Below are positions 9,928 to 21,394 of a stretch of DNA of 64,000 nt, in pieces. The notes below the pieces were generated by a model. It did no database searches. It was not told the DNA's origin and worked only from the letters and a program-made list of their open reading frames with translations. Positions within the stretch are counted from its first letter, which is position 1. Each line of letters opens with the position of its first letter. Both the position numbers and the translations under genes were made by a program. The DNA comes from Bacteroidales bacterium (GTDB taxonomy: Bacteria > Bacteroidota > Bacteroidia > Bacteroidales > UBA10428), in assembly GCA_016933335.1 (NCBI GenBank), contig JAFGBD010000078.1, positions 20,646 to 84,645 of the forward strand. Reading direction: 5' to 3'.

Positions 9928-10376
9928 CTTAGTATCATTAAAATGCAATATTATGAAATCAATTTGTTAACACAGCCTGCCTCATAAATAAAATTATGAT
10001 GAACCTGAAAAGTAATCCTGTCCCCTGAAAAGGTTATCAGGAATCTTTAACCTTGTCGCATACAGGTTGCAAATTTAGTTCCATTTATCAATTTTTTATA
10101 TTTTGAATGTTATTGCATGCCTATTTGTCATGGTTCAAAAAACGGGTGATTTATTTTCTGATAAAGAATGATAATATTTTTTGATTTATTTGAAGTTATT
10201 TATAAATTGTTATTCATTTAGTGTTTAGTTGTCGCAAAGATACGGAAACCAGACTGAAACATCATGAATCAAAGAAGTCAGATTGCGTCAGTCATGGCTT
10301 GTCAGGTCTTAAAATAATAAAGGTAACTCGAAGTTGATCTTTTTAATTTGAAATAAAGCATTCAAACCCTTAACAG
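9928..10376. other. Intergenic region between divergent secA and the TPR gene
   Basis: There is no gene in these 449 bp. Two minus-strand -7-like elements point toward secA: TAAATTTG (10070-10077) and TATCTTTG (10235-10242). Neither has a convincing -33 box, so the secA leader would be roughly 135 or 300 nt. I see no plus-strand promoter match for the TPR gene. Confidence 0.5.
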
Positions 10377-12449
10377 ATGAAGAAATCCCTGCCAAAACAA
10401 CTGTTTTTTTGCATCTTTATTGTATCTGTTTTATCATTCCCCGGCCATATGAACGATGTACCAAAGCTTGAGGTAAACGGTATTGTTCTTTGCAACACGA
10501 GGCCGGTTGGTAACATTATTATTGCCATATACCGCGACTCTCTGATAGCAGACCAGCTGCTCGGCAAAAGAAACGGAAGATTTGATGTTTTTCTTGACTA
10601 CCAGCATGAATATGTTCTTGAATTCTCAAAGGAAGGATTTGTAACCAGGAAGATTGCCATATCGGCAAAGGTACCTGAAAAAGTTATCATGGAAGGAGGA
10701 ACAGGATTTTATGACCTGAATGTAGAAATGGTTGAGATGATAAAAGGATTAAATACTGCGATATTTGACCAGCCGGTAAAAAAATATATTTTCGATGAAG
10801 ACTCCTACTTTTACATCCATGATAAAAAATTTGAAAATCGTATATCAGAAGATCTGGCAAAAGTTGATACCCAAATCAGAAACCTGAAAAAACAGGAATA
10901 CCAGATAATGATTCAAAAAGGTGATGAGCTTCTTGCAGAAAAAAATTATGAGGATGCATGGGCAGCATTTCAGAAAGCGAAGGACTATTTACCAGGGGAA
11001 TCTTACCCGGAATCTCAAATGAAGAAACTTAAAAAGCTTATCAGACAGGAGATTTCCAATGACGAAGGGTATCAGAATGCGATAGCAAAAGCTGATAAAT
11101 ATTTCAATAACAAGGAATACGGACCTGCATCAGAATATTATGAAAAATCACTCATTTACAAGCCCCGGGAATTCTATCCTGCGGATCAGATTGCCAAAAT
11201 AGATTCCATTGGTTCAAGCATTTATCTTGAAAAGAGAAGATCATATGAAAATGAGATATCATTTGCTAAAAACCATTTGCTATCCCGCGATTATTTCAAA
11301 GCCAAAAATCGTTTGGAGAATGCACTTGCAATCATGCCTGAAGATGAGTATGCCAGACATAAATTAACCGAAGTTGAAGGATTGATCAAAGAACAAAAAG
11401 AACAAAACGCAGGGCAGAAACAAAAAGACAGTATTGAATATGAATATACCAGGCTTATTCATGATGCTGATTCGTTTTTCCTGGCGGGCAATTATACCGA
11501 AGCCAGAAATTTGTTTGTTAAAGCAGGCAGCCAAAAACCTGATGATAAATACCTCATCAGAAAAACAAAAGAAATAGACAGGATATTGAACGAAAAATCC
11601 AGGGCAGAAGCCGGATCGGCTGGCCCGTTCGCTGAAGAGAAAATCAAACCGGAACCTGACACTATGGAAGCAAAAGACATACCCCAAAAAGCAGAAGTAC
11701 CGGAAAGAAAAGACATCATCGTATCGGTGGTTGAATCAGACAAAAAAATAACTGAATATATCCGGGAAGCAAGGGATAAAATGGAGCTGGGAAAAGAACA
11801 GGAAGCTGCCTCAATATACAGCACTATTGGAAATATCTATCATAATAACAACCAGATAGGTAAAGCCCTTGAATTCTATGAAAAAACACTGGAAATTAAG
11901 AAAAAATCAGATGATGTTGAAGGTATCCCTCTTGTTTTAAATGATATAGCAGTTGCTTTATATGATACAGGCAAATATGAGAGTGCCGTGGAAAAATATA
12001 AAGAAGCCTTTTCCCTTACCCGGGAAACCGGAAATAAAAAAATCTCAGCCATTATTCTCAACAATATTGCACAGGTATATGAGAATACTTTCCAGTATGA
12101 AAATGCACTTGATTATTACCGGCAATCGGTTGAAATAGCCAATGAACTTGATAATAAAAATGATGCAGCTGTTTTATATGAAAAAATTGCAGATGTTCAT
12201 TTTGAAAGAAATGAATTCGATAAAGCCATTGAAAATTTTGAAAAGACCTTAAAGATCGAAGAGGAACTCAAAGATGACAGCATTGTGGGAGCCACCCTTA
12301 ATAATATGGGAATTGCTTATCAAAGTCTTGGAAACCGGGAAACAGCACTTGACTATTATCAGAAATCACTGGATATTACCGAAAAACAGGGAGACAAACT
12401 GCAGACTTCCATAGCACTGAATAACATCGGAAATGTAAATTTCGACTGA
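10377..12449 (+). CDS. TPR signalling protein, N-terminal part (gene split by in-frame TGA)
   Basis: These 690 residues are the first part of what reads as one 1153-codon gene ending at 13838. After a signal peptide (~1-20) comes a carboxypeptidase-regulatory-like beta domain (~30-105). Then follow a charged helical region with pairs of TPR-like helices (~150-400), an acidic linker, and canonical TPR units from about residue 465 (e.g. ALEFYEKTLEIKK, ALDYYQKSLDI). It stops at TGA 12447-12449 in the middle of a TPR (NIGNVNFD-stop-QKFNEAIVYYEKS). A Trp at that position would restore a normal repeat, so TGG to TGA is the simplest explanation. A sequencing error or real readthrough are alternatives. 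Confidence 0.75.
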   Translation: MKKSLPKQLFFCIFIVSVLSFPGHMNDVPKLEVNGIVLCNTRPVGNIIIAIYRDSLIADQLLGKRNGRFDVFLDYQHEYVLEFSKEGFVTRKIAISAKVPEKVIMEGGTGFYDLNVEMVEMIKGLNTAIFDQPVKKYIFDEDSYFYIHDKKFENRISEDLAKVDTQIRNLKKQEYQIMIQKGDELLAEKNYEDAWAAFQKAKDYLPGESYPESQMKKLKKLIRQEISNDEGYQNAIAKADKYFNNKEYGPASEYYEKSLIYKPREFYPADQIAKIDSIGSSIYLEKRRSYENEISFAKNHLLSRDYFKAKNRLENALAIMPEDEYARHKLTEVEGLIKEQKEQNAGQKQKDSIEYEYTRLIHDADSFFLAGNYTEARNLFVKAGSQKPDDKYLIRKTKEIDRILNEKSRAEAGSAGPFAEEKIKPEPDTMEAKDIPQKAEVPERKDIIVSVVESDKKITEYIREARDKMELGKEQEAASIYSTIGNIYHNNNQIGKALEFYEKTLEIKKKSDDVEGIPLVLNDIAVALYDTGKYESAVEKYKEAFSLTRETGNKKISAIILNNIAQVYENTFQYENALDYYRQSVEIANELDNKNDAAVLYEKIADVHFERNEFDKAIENFEKTLKIEEELKDDSIVGATLNNMGIAYQSLGNRETALDYYQKSLDITEKQGDKLQTSIALNNIGNVNFD

Positions 12450-13838
12450 CAGAAATTCAATGAGGCTATTGTCTATTATGAAAAATCAATAAAAATAAAA
12501 GAAGACATTGATTACAAAGCCGGATTGGCTTTATCATTGCATAATATGGGTAATGCGTACAAAGCTTTAAGAAATTATAATCTGGCGTTAAGCTTTTATA
12601 AAAAAAGCAATGATCTGGCTTCTGAAATCAATTACCAGGAAGTGATGGCCAGAAATTATAAAGCCCTGTCAGAAATATATTCCACAACAAACAACTATAA
12701 AAGCGCATTCGAATATCAAAAACTGTTCGCCGCTTCAAGGCACACCATCCGTGATGAAAAGATCCAGATTCCCGAAAGACTGAAAAGGGAGCAGCTGGCT
12801 GAAGACAAGTTGATAATTGCATCTCTCCAGCGGCAAATACAAAGACAAAAGCTGCTTGCTGAACTGGAAGCAAAACAAAGACTGAAAGAGATAGAGATTA
12901 AAAATCTGGAGCTTGAGAACCAACAGGCAAAAATCAAGCGAATGAATACCCTGATTGCTTCTGCAGTCATTCTTATTATTGTGGTTGCAGGATTCCTGTT
13001 CATGGTTTACAGACAATTCCTGCAAAAGAAAAAAGCCAATATTGAGCTTACTGAAAAAAACAGGCTGATAAGCTTTCAGAAAAAACAAATAACCGATAGC
13101 ATCAGGTATGCCAGTAAAATTCAGAAGGCCGTATTGCCCCCGAAAGAAATAATAACTGAAATTGTACCGCAACACTTTATCCTGAACAAACCCCGTGACA
13201 TCGTCAGCGGTGATTATTACTGGACTACACAACGTGGCGAAGAAAGTATCATTGCAGTTGCAGATTGCACCGGACATGGTGTTCCCGGTGCCTTTATGAG
13301 CATGCTTGGTATCGCATTCCTGAATGAAATTGTCAATAGAAGTTTAAAGGCCAGTTCTCATGAAATTCTTGATCAGCTTCGTGCTCATGTCATGAAATCA
13401 TTGCATCAGACAGGAAAAGAGGATGAATCGAAAGACGGTATGGATATTGCTTTGTGTATCATTGATATGAAAAAGAAAGAATTACAGTTTTCAGGGGCCC
13501 ATAATCCGCTTTTTCTCATCAGAAATGAAGAATTAACTGAAATCAAAGCGGATAAAATGCCCATCGGAATATCGTTAAGGTACAATCAGCCTTTTACATG
13601 CAAGAAACTGCGTTTACTGACTGATGACATGCTTTACATTTTCTCTGACGGTTATTACGATCAGTTTGGCGGACCAAACAAGAAAAAATTCAGCATGAGA
13701 CGATTCAAAGAAATATTACTTGAGATCCACCTTAAATCAATGGAAGAACAACAATATCTGCTGGAACAGTACTTCCTTGACTGGAAAGGAAAATATGATC
13801 AGCTGGATGATATTCTGGTCATGGGCATTAAGGTATAA
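12450..13838 (+). CDS. TPR - transmembrane - PP2C/SpoIIE phosphatase part of the split gene
   Basis: The same reading frame continues past the TGA at 12447. It encodes two more TPRs, a long coiled coil (~residues 95-165 of this part), one membrane helix (LIASAVILIIVVAGFLFMVY), a linker helix, and a SpoIIE/PP2C serine phosphatase domain. The metal-binding Asp motifs are AVADCTGHGVPGAFMSM and IFSDGYYDQFGG, and SGAHNPLFLIR is conserved. The layout puts the TPR sensor outside and the phosphatase in the cytoplasm, typical of Bacteroidota partner-switching proteins. The first ATG lies 96 nt into this part (12546) with no promoter or ribosome site, so independent expression is unlikely. Confidence 0.75.
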   Translation, partial: QKFNEAIVYYEKSIKIKEDIDYKAGLALSLHNMGNAYKALRNYNLALSFYKKSNDLASEINYQEVMARNYKALSEIYSTTNNYKSAFEYQKLFAASRHTIRDEKIQIPERLKREQLAEDKLIIASLQRQIQRQKLLAELEAKQRLKEIEIKNLELENQQAKIKRMNTLIASAVILIIVVAGFLFMVYRQFLQKKKANIELTEKNRLISFQKKQITDSIRYASKIQKAVLPPKEIITEIVPQHFILNKPRDIVSGDYYWTTQRGEESIIAVADCTGHGVPGAFMSMLGIAFLNEIVNRSLKASSHEILDQLRAHVMKSLHQTGKEDESKDGMDIALCIIDMKKKELQFSGAHNPLFLIRNEELTEIKADKMPIGISLRYNQPFTCKKLRLLTDDMLYIFSDGYYDQFGGPNKKKFSMRRFKEILLEIHLKSMEEQQYLLEQYFLDWKGKYDQLDDILVMGIKV

Positions 13839-13841
13839 TAA

Positions 13842-15467
13842 TCATCCCGTTTCTTTTAAGTTTCCTGTTCTTCTCATTCGAAGCAAGATACCCGTTAAAA
13901 GATATAAGGCTGTAATCAGGGCAAAAAACCTGGATATTCTCCCGATGTAATCACCATTTCGGACATAAAAAGTGAGTTTGTCATTTGCATTGATGCGGGC
14001 ATTTATGGCACCCCGCTCCCACCATCCCAGCTTCTTAATGATGTCACCCCGCTGATCAATGAAGCACGATATACCTGTATTGGCAGATCTTGCAATGCTG
14101 CGCCTGGTTTCAACGGCACGTATTCTCGACAGGGCATTGTGCTGCCTGTATCCTGGTGTATCTCCCCACCAGCCGTCATTCGTAATCACAAAGATAAAGT
14201 CAGCACCTTTCAGTATATAATCATTCAGGTATTCTCCAAACACCGACTCCCAGCAGATAACAGGCGCTACCCCTGTTGAATCCTGCGGAGAGAAAAAGAC
14301 CTCCCTTTCTTCCTGTGTTGACCAGCCCCTGGTTGTTCCTCCAAGCCTTATGATCAGTTTATTCAGAAATTTCAGGTATTTCTGATACGGCATTTTTTCC
14401 ACGCCCACAACCAGCTCTGATTTGAAATATACCTGTATCTCAGGTGTTGAATCAAGCTGCAGGGCTGCATTGTAGCTCTCGTAGTAAACCGGTGAACCGG
14501 AAATGCGTTTTACTGTTGAACTAAGGGTGTCTTTACCATACACTCTTTCATAACACTGGGCTCCCACCACATATTTAAGTCCCGGGTAATATTGCAGAAA
14601 AGCCCTGATCAGCCTGATGTCCGGCACACTTTCAATTTGATGCAGCCAGATGCTGTTATTGATGGAAGTTTCCGGTCCAACCACATAGTCGGTGCTGCTA
14701 TCCGCATGATTTGCCGTAAGCTCCAGCTGAATCAGTGTCTGTTCATAAGGATCAGAGATGAATTTCTGGTAAGGGTCGATATTTGGCTGCAGCACAACGA
14801 TCTCCCTGGGATCTGACTTCTCATGATATGTAAAATATTTGATAAAAGAGATGACAACCGGTATAGTCAGCACAAAAAGAAACAAAGCAAGGATTCCTGC
14901 AACCTGACGCTTTGTGCTTCTCATGATATAGCAACGGTACGAAGCATACAACAATACATTACACAACAGGATCCAAAGAGATCCTCCCAGCACTCCCGTG
15001 CTGTCATACCACTGGATAAACCTCGTATGATAACTGAATCCGTGACCAAGAGTCAGCCATGGCCAGGCCAGCTCGGCATTGAAATAAAAGTGCTCAAAAG
15101 CCAGCCAGTATACGATGAATCCAAAATACCCGATGTTTCTTCCTGTATTCCGTTTTGTAACATGAAAAAACCAGAACAACAGACTCATGAGTATCGTGTT
15201 TGCCAGAATTGCTATGGCCATTCCCACTGCCGTGGCATTGAATATCCACCATGTGGTAGCTGCATTCCAGACAAAAAAAGCCGGCAGGGCCAGCAGGAAT
15301 GCCCTGAAAGAATGGTTCTGATGTTTGTTCATGTCAAGGTAATCTTCAATGACAAATAACGGTATAAATGCAACCATCAGGATCAATCCGTGTCCTGTTT
15401 CAAACCAGGCCGGAATCAAAAGCAGTCCGCTTAATACGGAAAGCAGCAGCAATCTTCTCTTATTCAT
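13842..15467 (-). CDS. lnt: Apolipoprotein N-acyltransferase
   Basis: A 541-residue integral membrane enzyme that adds the third acyl chain to the N-terminal Cys of lipoproteins. Several membrane helices occupy the first ~210 residues, followed by a nitrilase-like domain. Its Glu-Lys-Cys triad is visible in VVGPETSI, KMPYQKYL and PVICWESVF. A last helix closes the C-terminus (ALITALYLLTGILL). The start MNKRRLLLLSVLSG at 15467 is chosen over an in-frame ATG 39 nt upstream because it starts the first helix. The gene ends 3 bp from the convergent phosphatase gene. Confidence 0.93.
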   Translation of the reverse strand: MNKRRLLLLSVLSGLLLIPAWFETGHGLILMVAFIPLFVIEDYLDMNKHQNHSFRAFLLALPAFFVWNAATTWWIFNATAVGMAIAILANTILMSLLFWFFHVTKRNTGRNIGYFGFIVYWLAFEHFYFNAELAWPWLTLGHGFSYHTRFIQWYDSTGVLGGSLWILLCNVLLYASYRCYIMRSTKRQVAGILALFLFVLTIPVVISFIKYFTYHEKSDPREIVVLQPNIDPYQKFISDPYEQTLIQLELTANHADSSTDYVVGPETSINNSIWLHQIESVPDIRLIRAFLQYYPGLKYVVGAQCYERVYGKDTLSSTVKRISGSPVYYESYNAALQLDSTPEIQVYFKSELVVGVEKMPYQKYLKFLNKLIIRLGGTTRGWSTQEEREVFFSPQDSTGVAPVICWESVFGEYLNDYILKGADFIFVITNDGWWGDTPGYRQHNALSRIRAVETRRSIARSANTGISCFIDQRGDIIKKLGWWERGAINARINANDKLTFYVRNGDYIGRISRFFALITALYLLTGILLRMRRTGNLKETG

Positions 15468-15710
15468 ATTATCACAGATATAGAAAAAAGGATAAATATA
15501 AACCAACTGTTGCGGTTTTGCAAAATATGCCTTATTGGAACCGTCGCCACTTGTAAGTTTTTGAATAACCCGTTGCCGGGTATTCCGGCATGTATGAATT
15601 CGTAAAAATATCAGTTTAATCCTTTTATCTTGTTTTACTTATAACAAAAAATCGTGCGTTTTTAGTAAATTCGCATTTGAACTGAAACTGAAAGCCAAAG
15701 CCCTTTTAAA

Positions 15711-16550
15711 ATGTACAGCCGATTTTACAATCCGTTGCCTGTATTAAAAGATTTTTTGAAATACTATATCATTTTTGATACCTATATTGAGGATTTCAGT
15801 CAACTTGTCCAATGTACCATCCCAAATTATTGTCCTTTTCTGATTCTGACAATTTCTGACAAAGCTCCAACATTTGTCTTTGAAGACCATATAGTGCCTG
15901 ATGTTACCGAACATATCGGGGGTCAGATATACAGTCCGATCTACATGGCTAAGCCAGGTAATTTCAGGGTTGTTGTTGTATTATTCCAGGCTAACGGAGC
16001 TTACCATCTGTTCGGAACTCCCCAGAGTGAAATCCTGAACCAGTTTGTTACATTACAAGACCTTCTGGATAAAAAAAGCAGCAATCTCCGGCAAAAAATC
16101 CATGATTGCAAGACTAATAACAATGAAATAATCAGAGAATTGAATTCATTCTTTCTGGGATTTCTTAAAAACAGCGACATCAGGAAAAGCTATATTGACC
16201 ATGTATTGTCACAAATCACGAAAAAGAAAGATCATTTTAAGATCGAAATTTTTTGTAATGATCTGAATATCAATCCAAGGTCACTGAGACGGGATTTCAG
16301 GCGGCAGGTAGGAATGCCCCCCAAGGTATTTATCAGGATGTTAAGATTGAACATGCTGCATAAATATCTCTTACATTATAAGAACATCAGTATACATGAC
16401 CTTGTTTATCAGCTGGGATATTTTGACCAGTCTCATCTGATCAACGATTTTAAAAAATATGCACATTATGCACCAGGACTGTTTACCTGTAATGATATTG
16501 TTAAACATTTCATAAGGGCAGACTCTTATTATGACAAGCTGCCGGCATAA
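15711..16550 (+). CDS. AraC-family transcriptional regulator
   Basis: A 279-residue protein. Residues ~1-150 form an AraC-type N-terminal domain (MYSRFYNPLPVLKDFLKYY, typical of Bacteroidota regulators with a DUF6597-like sensor part). Residues ~165-265 hold two helix-turn-helix units (IEIFCNDLNINPRSLRRDF and SIHDLVYQLGYFDQSHLINDFKK). The second matches the conserved C-terminal AraC helix, though Y-A-P replaces the usual S-P. No ligand can be named. The closest downstream gene is the outer-membrane protein at 16978, 427 bp away, a plausible but unproven target. Confidence 0.85.
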   Translation: MYSRFYNPLPVLKDFLKYYIIFDTYIEDFSQLVQCTIPNYCPFLILTISDKAPTFVFEDHIVPDVTEHIGGQIYSPIYMAKPGNFRVVVVLFQANGAYHLFGTPQSEILNQFVTLQDLLDKKSSNLRQKIHDCKTNNNEIIRELNSFFLGFLKNSDIRKSYIDHVLSQITKKKDHFKIEIFCNDLNINPRSLRRDFRRQVGMPPKVFIRMLRLNMLHKYLLHYKNISIHDLVYQLGYFDQSHLINDFKKYAHYAPGLFTCNDIVKHFIRADSYYDKLPA

Positions 16551-16977
16551 GATGAATAATCAGCATGATTATCCCCACTTATTTAGAATCTATATAAATA
16601 AAACTGCAACGAAAATTTTTTTTATATTCCGGATGGACAATATATGACGATAAAAATCATATATCCTGCATGATACATTCAATCCTTCCTGATAACTGAC
16701 TCATGAAATCAACAGATGTCCGATTTTTACAATACATTTTTGCTGTTGTCAATTAGATTTGCATTTCATACCATCACAAGATTGTAAATTACGGATGGTC
16801 TTTGAATCATTAAGATTTTTATCGTCATTACGGATTATTAAAGGTCTTTCTGGCATCAAACTCTAGCTCTCATAAACCCTTAAATCCGTAATGACGTTTT
16901 TGTTTTCACACATTAAAACAAATCCTCCTCATATCTGATTGTCTGGAAAATGAATTAATTTACAGAGAATTATTGCC
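16551..16977 (+). promoter_or_regulatory. Long structured leader with mutually exclusive inverted repeats
   Basis: There is no gene here. The arm atgacgataaaaatc (16644-16658) pairs perfectly with gatttttatcgtcat (16814-16828). The overlapping segment cgtcattacggatt (16823-16836) pairs perfectly with aatccgtaatgacg (16883-16896), which is followed by gtttttgttttc. A third copy of attacggat lies at 16788-16796. A -7-like TAGATTTG is at 16754-16761. Smaller palindromes are ataatca-gca-tgattat (~16556-16572) and atatatga/tcatatat (16640-16664). It may be a switch in the leader of the 16978 gene or the remains of a small repeat element. Confidence 0.5.
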
Positions 16978-17514
16978 ATGAAAAGAATTCAATTATTCAT
17001 GATTGCCATATTTTTCTCAATAACTGGATTTTCGCAAGAATTTGAGATCGGTATCAATGCAGTTGCCGGTTATACCATCGTGGATGTTGAGGAAGCGATG
17101 GAAACTGTTTTAACCGAGTGGGATCAGTTTAGTTATGGCGGTAACATTCATGGTCTGTATCACATAAACGATGAAGTTGGCGCAGGATTCGAAGCGGGTT
17201 ATCACAGACTTTATTACTGGGAAGAGTATTACAGTTATGGTGGTTATTATCGCTGGGGAGATATTTCAACCATTTTGTTTGGTCCACTGGTTGAACTGAC
17301 AAAGAATAAGATGTATGCCCGGTCCGGCCTGAACCTGAGAATATTCACCAATGGTTCGGGTACTGTACCTGCATTGATGCTTGGCTGTGGTTACAGAATT
17401 GCCCTGCAAGATAAGCTGTCTTTACCGGTCGGCCTGAGAACCGATGTTGTTTTTGGTTCTGCCACACCAATCGCTGTTAATCTTACTTTAGGAATAAGAT
17501 ACGCTGTAAAATGA
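16978..17514 (+). CDS. Small outer-membrane beta-barrel-like protein
   Basis: 178 residues with a clear signal peptide (MKRIQLFMIAIFFSITGFSQ, cleavage after FSQ). The mature part alternates hydrophobic and aromatic residues in short strands and ends LTLGIRYAVK, as in 8-stranded OmpA/OmpW-like barrels. The family is not identified beyond that. It is preceded by a 427-bp structured region, and lies downstream of the AraC gene. It converges on dapA with no obvious terminator. Confidence 0.7.
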   Translation: MKRIQLFMIAIFFSITGFSQEFEIGINAVAGYTIVDVEEAMETVLTEWDQFSYGGNIHGLYHINDEVGAGFEAGYHRLYYWEEYYSYGGYYRWGDISTILFGPLVELTKNKMYARSGLNLRIFTNGSGTVPALMLGCGYRIALQDKLSLPVGLRTDVVFGSATPIAVNLTLGIRYAVK

Positions 17515-17554
17515 GCTGTTTCGGAGCAGGAATGAAATTTGCGATGAATCCCTT

Positions 17555-18439
17555 CTACTGAAGTCTTTTTACCAGTGAAGCGATCTTTTTATAATGTTCT
17601 TCGCTGACCGGTAATAAGGGTAACCTGAGATGGTTCGCGGAAATTCCAAGGATAGCAAGAGCTGCTTTTATTCCTGCCGGACTACCTTCTGCAAAGATTG
17701 CTTCTATCATGTCAAGTAATTTGTAATGCAGTTCACACGCTTTAGACAGATCACCTGCCATGGCATACCTTACCATGCCTGAAAATTCCCCGGGGAAGGC
17801 ATTGGCTATGACAGAAATCACACCTGCACCTCCAAGGGCAATCATAGGAAGCGTGAGTATATCATCACCCGAAAGAACCTGGAAGTTCTTGGGTTTGTTC
17901 TTGATGATGTTCATGATCTGACTCATATTGCCCGAGGCTTCTTTGATTGCAACAATGTTTTTTACCTCCCTGGCAAGCTTTATAGTTGTTTCGGCACTGA
18001 TATTTGAGCTGGTCCGTCCCGGAACATTGTAAATGATAACAGGAACCGGACTGATTTCCGCAATGGACTTGAAATGCATGAAAAGCCCGTTTTGTGAGGG
18101 TTTGTTATAATAAGGAGTCACTGATAATATCGCATTGATACCATCAAAATCCCATTTTTTGATTGAATGAACAATATCCTGGGTATTGTTGCCTCCCATA
18201 CCCACCACAACCGGCAAGCGCTTATCAACCACATCGGTAACATAGTTCACAACGGCCTTTTTTTCATCACCTGATAAAGTAACGCTCTCACCAGTAGTGC
18301 CAAGGGCTACGATAAAATCTGCTCCATAGCCTGTGACATGTTGCAGCAGTTTTTCAAGAGACTTAAAATCAATGCTTCCATCTTCTCTGAAAGGAGTTAT
18401 AATTGCGACACCCGTACCTGTAAATAGTTGTTGCGACAT
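17555..18439 (-). CDS. dapA: 4-hydroxy-tetrahydrodipicolinate synthase
   Basis: A 294-residue TIM-barrel aldolase that condenses pyruvate and aspartate semialdehyde, the first committed step to diaminopimelate and lysine. The Schiff-base Lys is K166 (IVAIKEASGN). The catalytic triad partners are T48/T49 (GTTGES), Y111 (TPYYNKPSQ) and Y137 (IIYNVPGR). It starts 2 bp after the upstream DUF6913-like gene ends and forms an operon with it and ligA. The pathway product is used by the mpl and mur enzymes. Confidence 0.97.
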   Translation of the reverse strand: MSQQLFTGTGVAIITPFREDGSIDFKSLEKLLQHVTGYGADFIVALGTTGESVTLSGDEKKAVVNYVTDVVDKRLPVVVGMGGNNTQDIVHSIKKWDFDGINAILSVTPYYNKPSQNGLFMHFKSIAEISPVPVIIYNVPGRTSSNISAETTIKLAREVKNIVAIKEASGNMSQIMNIIKNKPKNFQVLSGDDILTLPMIALGGAGVISVIANAFPGEFSGMVRYAMAGDLSKACELHYKLLDMIEAIFAEGSPAGIKAALAILGISANHLRLPLLPVSEEHYKKIASLVKRLQ

Positions 18440-18441
18440 AT

Positions 18442-19092
18442 TCAGTTGCTTTTGATGATTGCGAGATAATGCATGATCTGGTTAATCAGAAAGCTGATTT
18501 GCAGCTCTAAATCAACTTTTTCCCCAACTTCCTTTTCAATTTCCTTTTTCTGTTTATCAACCTTCTTATCTTTGGAAATCTCTTCTTTGACAGCCATCAT
18601 GGCCTTTTTCTCCTTTTCAATGTCAATCATCAGATCCATGTAGTTCGGCTCTTCAAAATACTTGCCTACCTTGAACTGAGAAGGCGACAACGCAAGGATA
18701 TATTGAATGGGGTAATATTTTTCAAGACTCAGATTGATCAGAATATCATATTGCTTTTTGATGAAATCATCAACAGTATCACTTTTAGGCCGGTTATACC
18801 AGTTCAGGTTATTTTTTGTGAAAAAATCAAAACCTTTTCTGTACAGGTAATGATCAATTAATCTTTTACTGTGTACATATCCCAAAACAGAGACATCTAT
18901 TTTTTTTTGCATAAGAATTCTGGCAAAATCCCTTATGATCTCAAAACTGACTGAATTTGTGGCATTATAGATAATCCCGACAGTTTTGGCTTCATTGATA
19001 TTACAAACCTTTGTATTTCTGTTGAGGTTTTTCAGCTTTTTTTTCAATACCATCCTGCCGATATATACTTTGGTATCATCTATCAGTTTCAT
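18442..19092 (-). CDS. DUF6913-like protein between ligA and dapA
   Basis: A 216-residue cytoplasmic protein with no signal or membrane segment. It matches, from memory, a Bacteroidota-only family (DUF6913). Recognisable pieces are NEAKTVGIIYNATN, VLGYVHSKR, LNWYNRPKSDTVDDFI and FDILINLSL-like text, suggesting a Rossmann-like alpha/beta fold. Residues ~165-195 are a highly charged Lys/Glu helix not typical of the family core. Its position between ligA and dapA recurs in Bacteroidota, but no function is established. Confidence 0.75.
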   Translation of the reverse strand: MKLIDDTKVYIGRMVLKKKLKNLNRNTKVCNINEAKTVGIIYNATNSVSFEIIRDFARILMQKKIDVSVLGYVHSKRLIDHYLYRKGFDFFTKNNLNWYNRPKSDTVDDFIKKQYDILINLSLEKYYPIQYILALSPSQFKVGKYFEEPNYMDLMIDIEKEKKAMMAVKEEISKDKKVDKQKKEIEKEVGEKVDLELQISFLINQIMHYLAIIKSN

Positions 19093-19171
19093 TATACAAT
19101 TTTAAGAAATTTGGCGTTATAAATCCACAGATGCCTTTAAATAATTTTCCTTACAGCCATACCATACATCG

Positions 19172-21199
<2,028 letters not shown>

Positions 21200-21394
21200 T
21201 TATAAAATTATGGAGCATAAAATTTACATAAAGCAATTTAATAAATGTAAAAAAGTTAATGCTATTTTTCCGGGTTTATTTACAGTTTAAAAAGCCAGAC
21301 TGGTTGTCAGTAAAATATTTCATCAATATAAACAGTTATTTTATACAATTGATTATCTTGCACAGATTGTCTTTCACGAAAACCTTGTAAAAAA

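Noticed and set aside
12447..12449. Genome-wide TGA-to-Trp recoding (code 4/25)
   Set aside because: Other genes in the window end properly with TGA, and Trp codons elsewhere are TGG; only this one site is odd.
16823..16896. Simple rho-independent terminator
   Set aside because: The stem is perfect, but the 46-nt loop and AT-rich arms are unlike an intrinsic terminator; it is treated as part of a structured leader.
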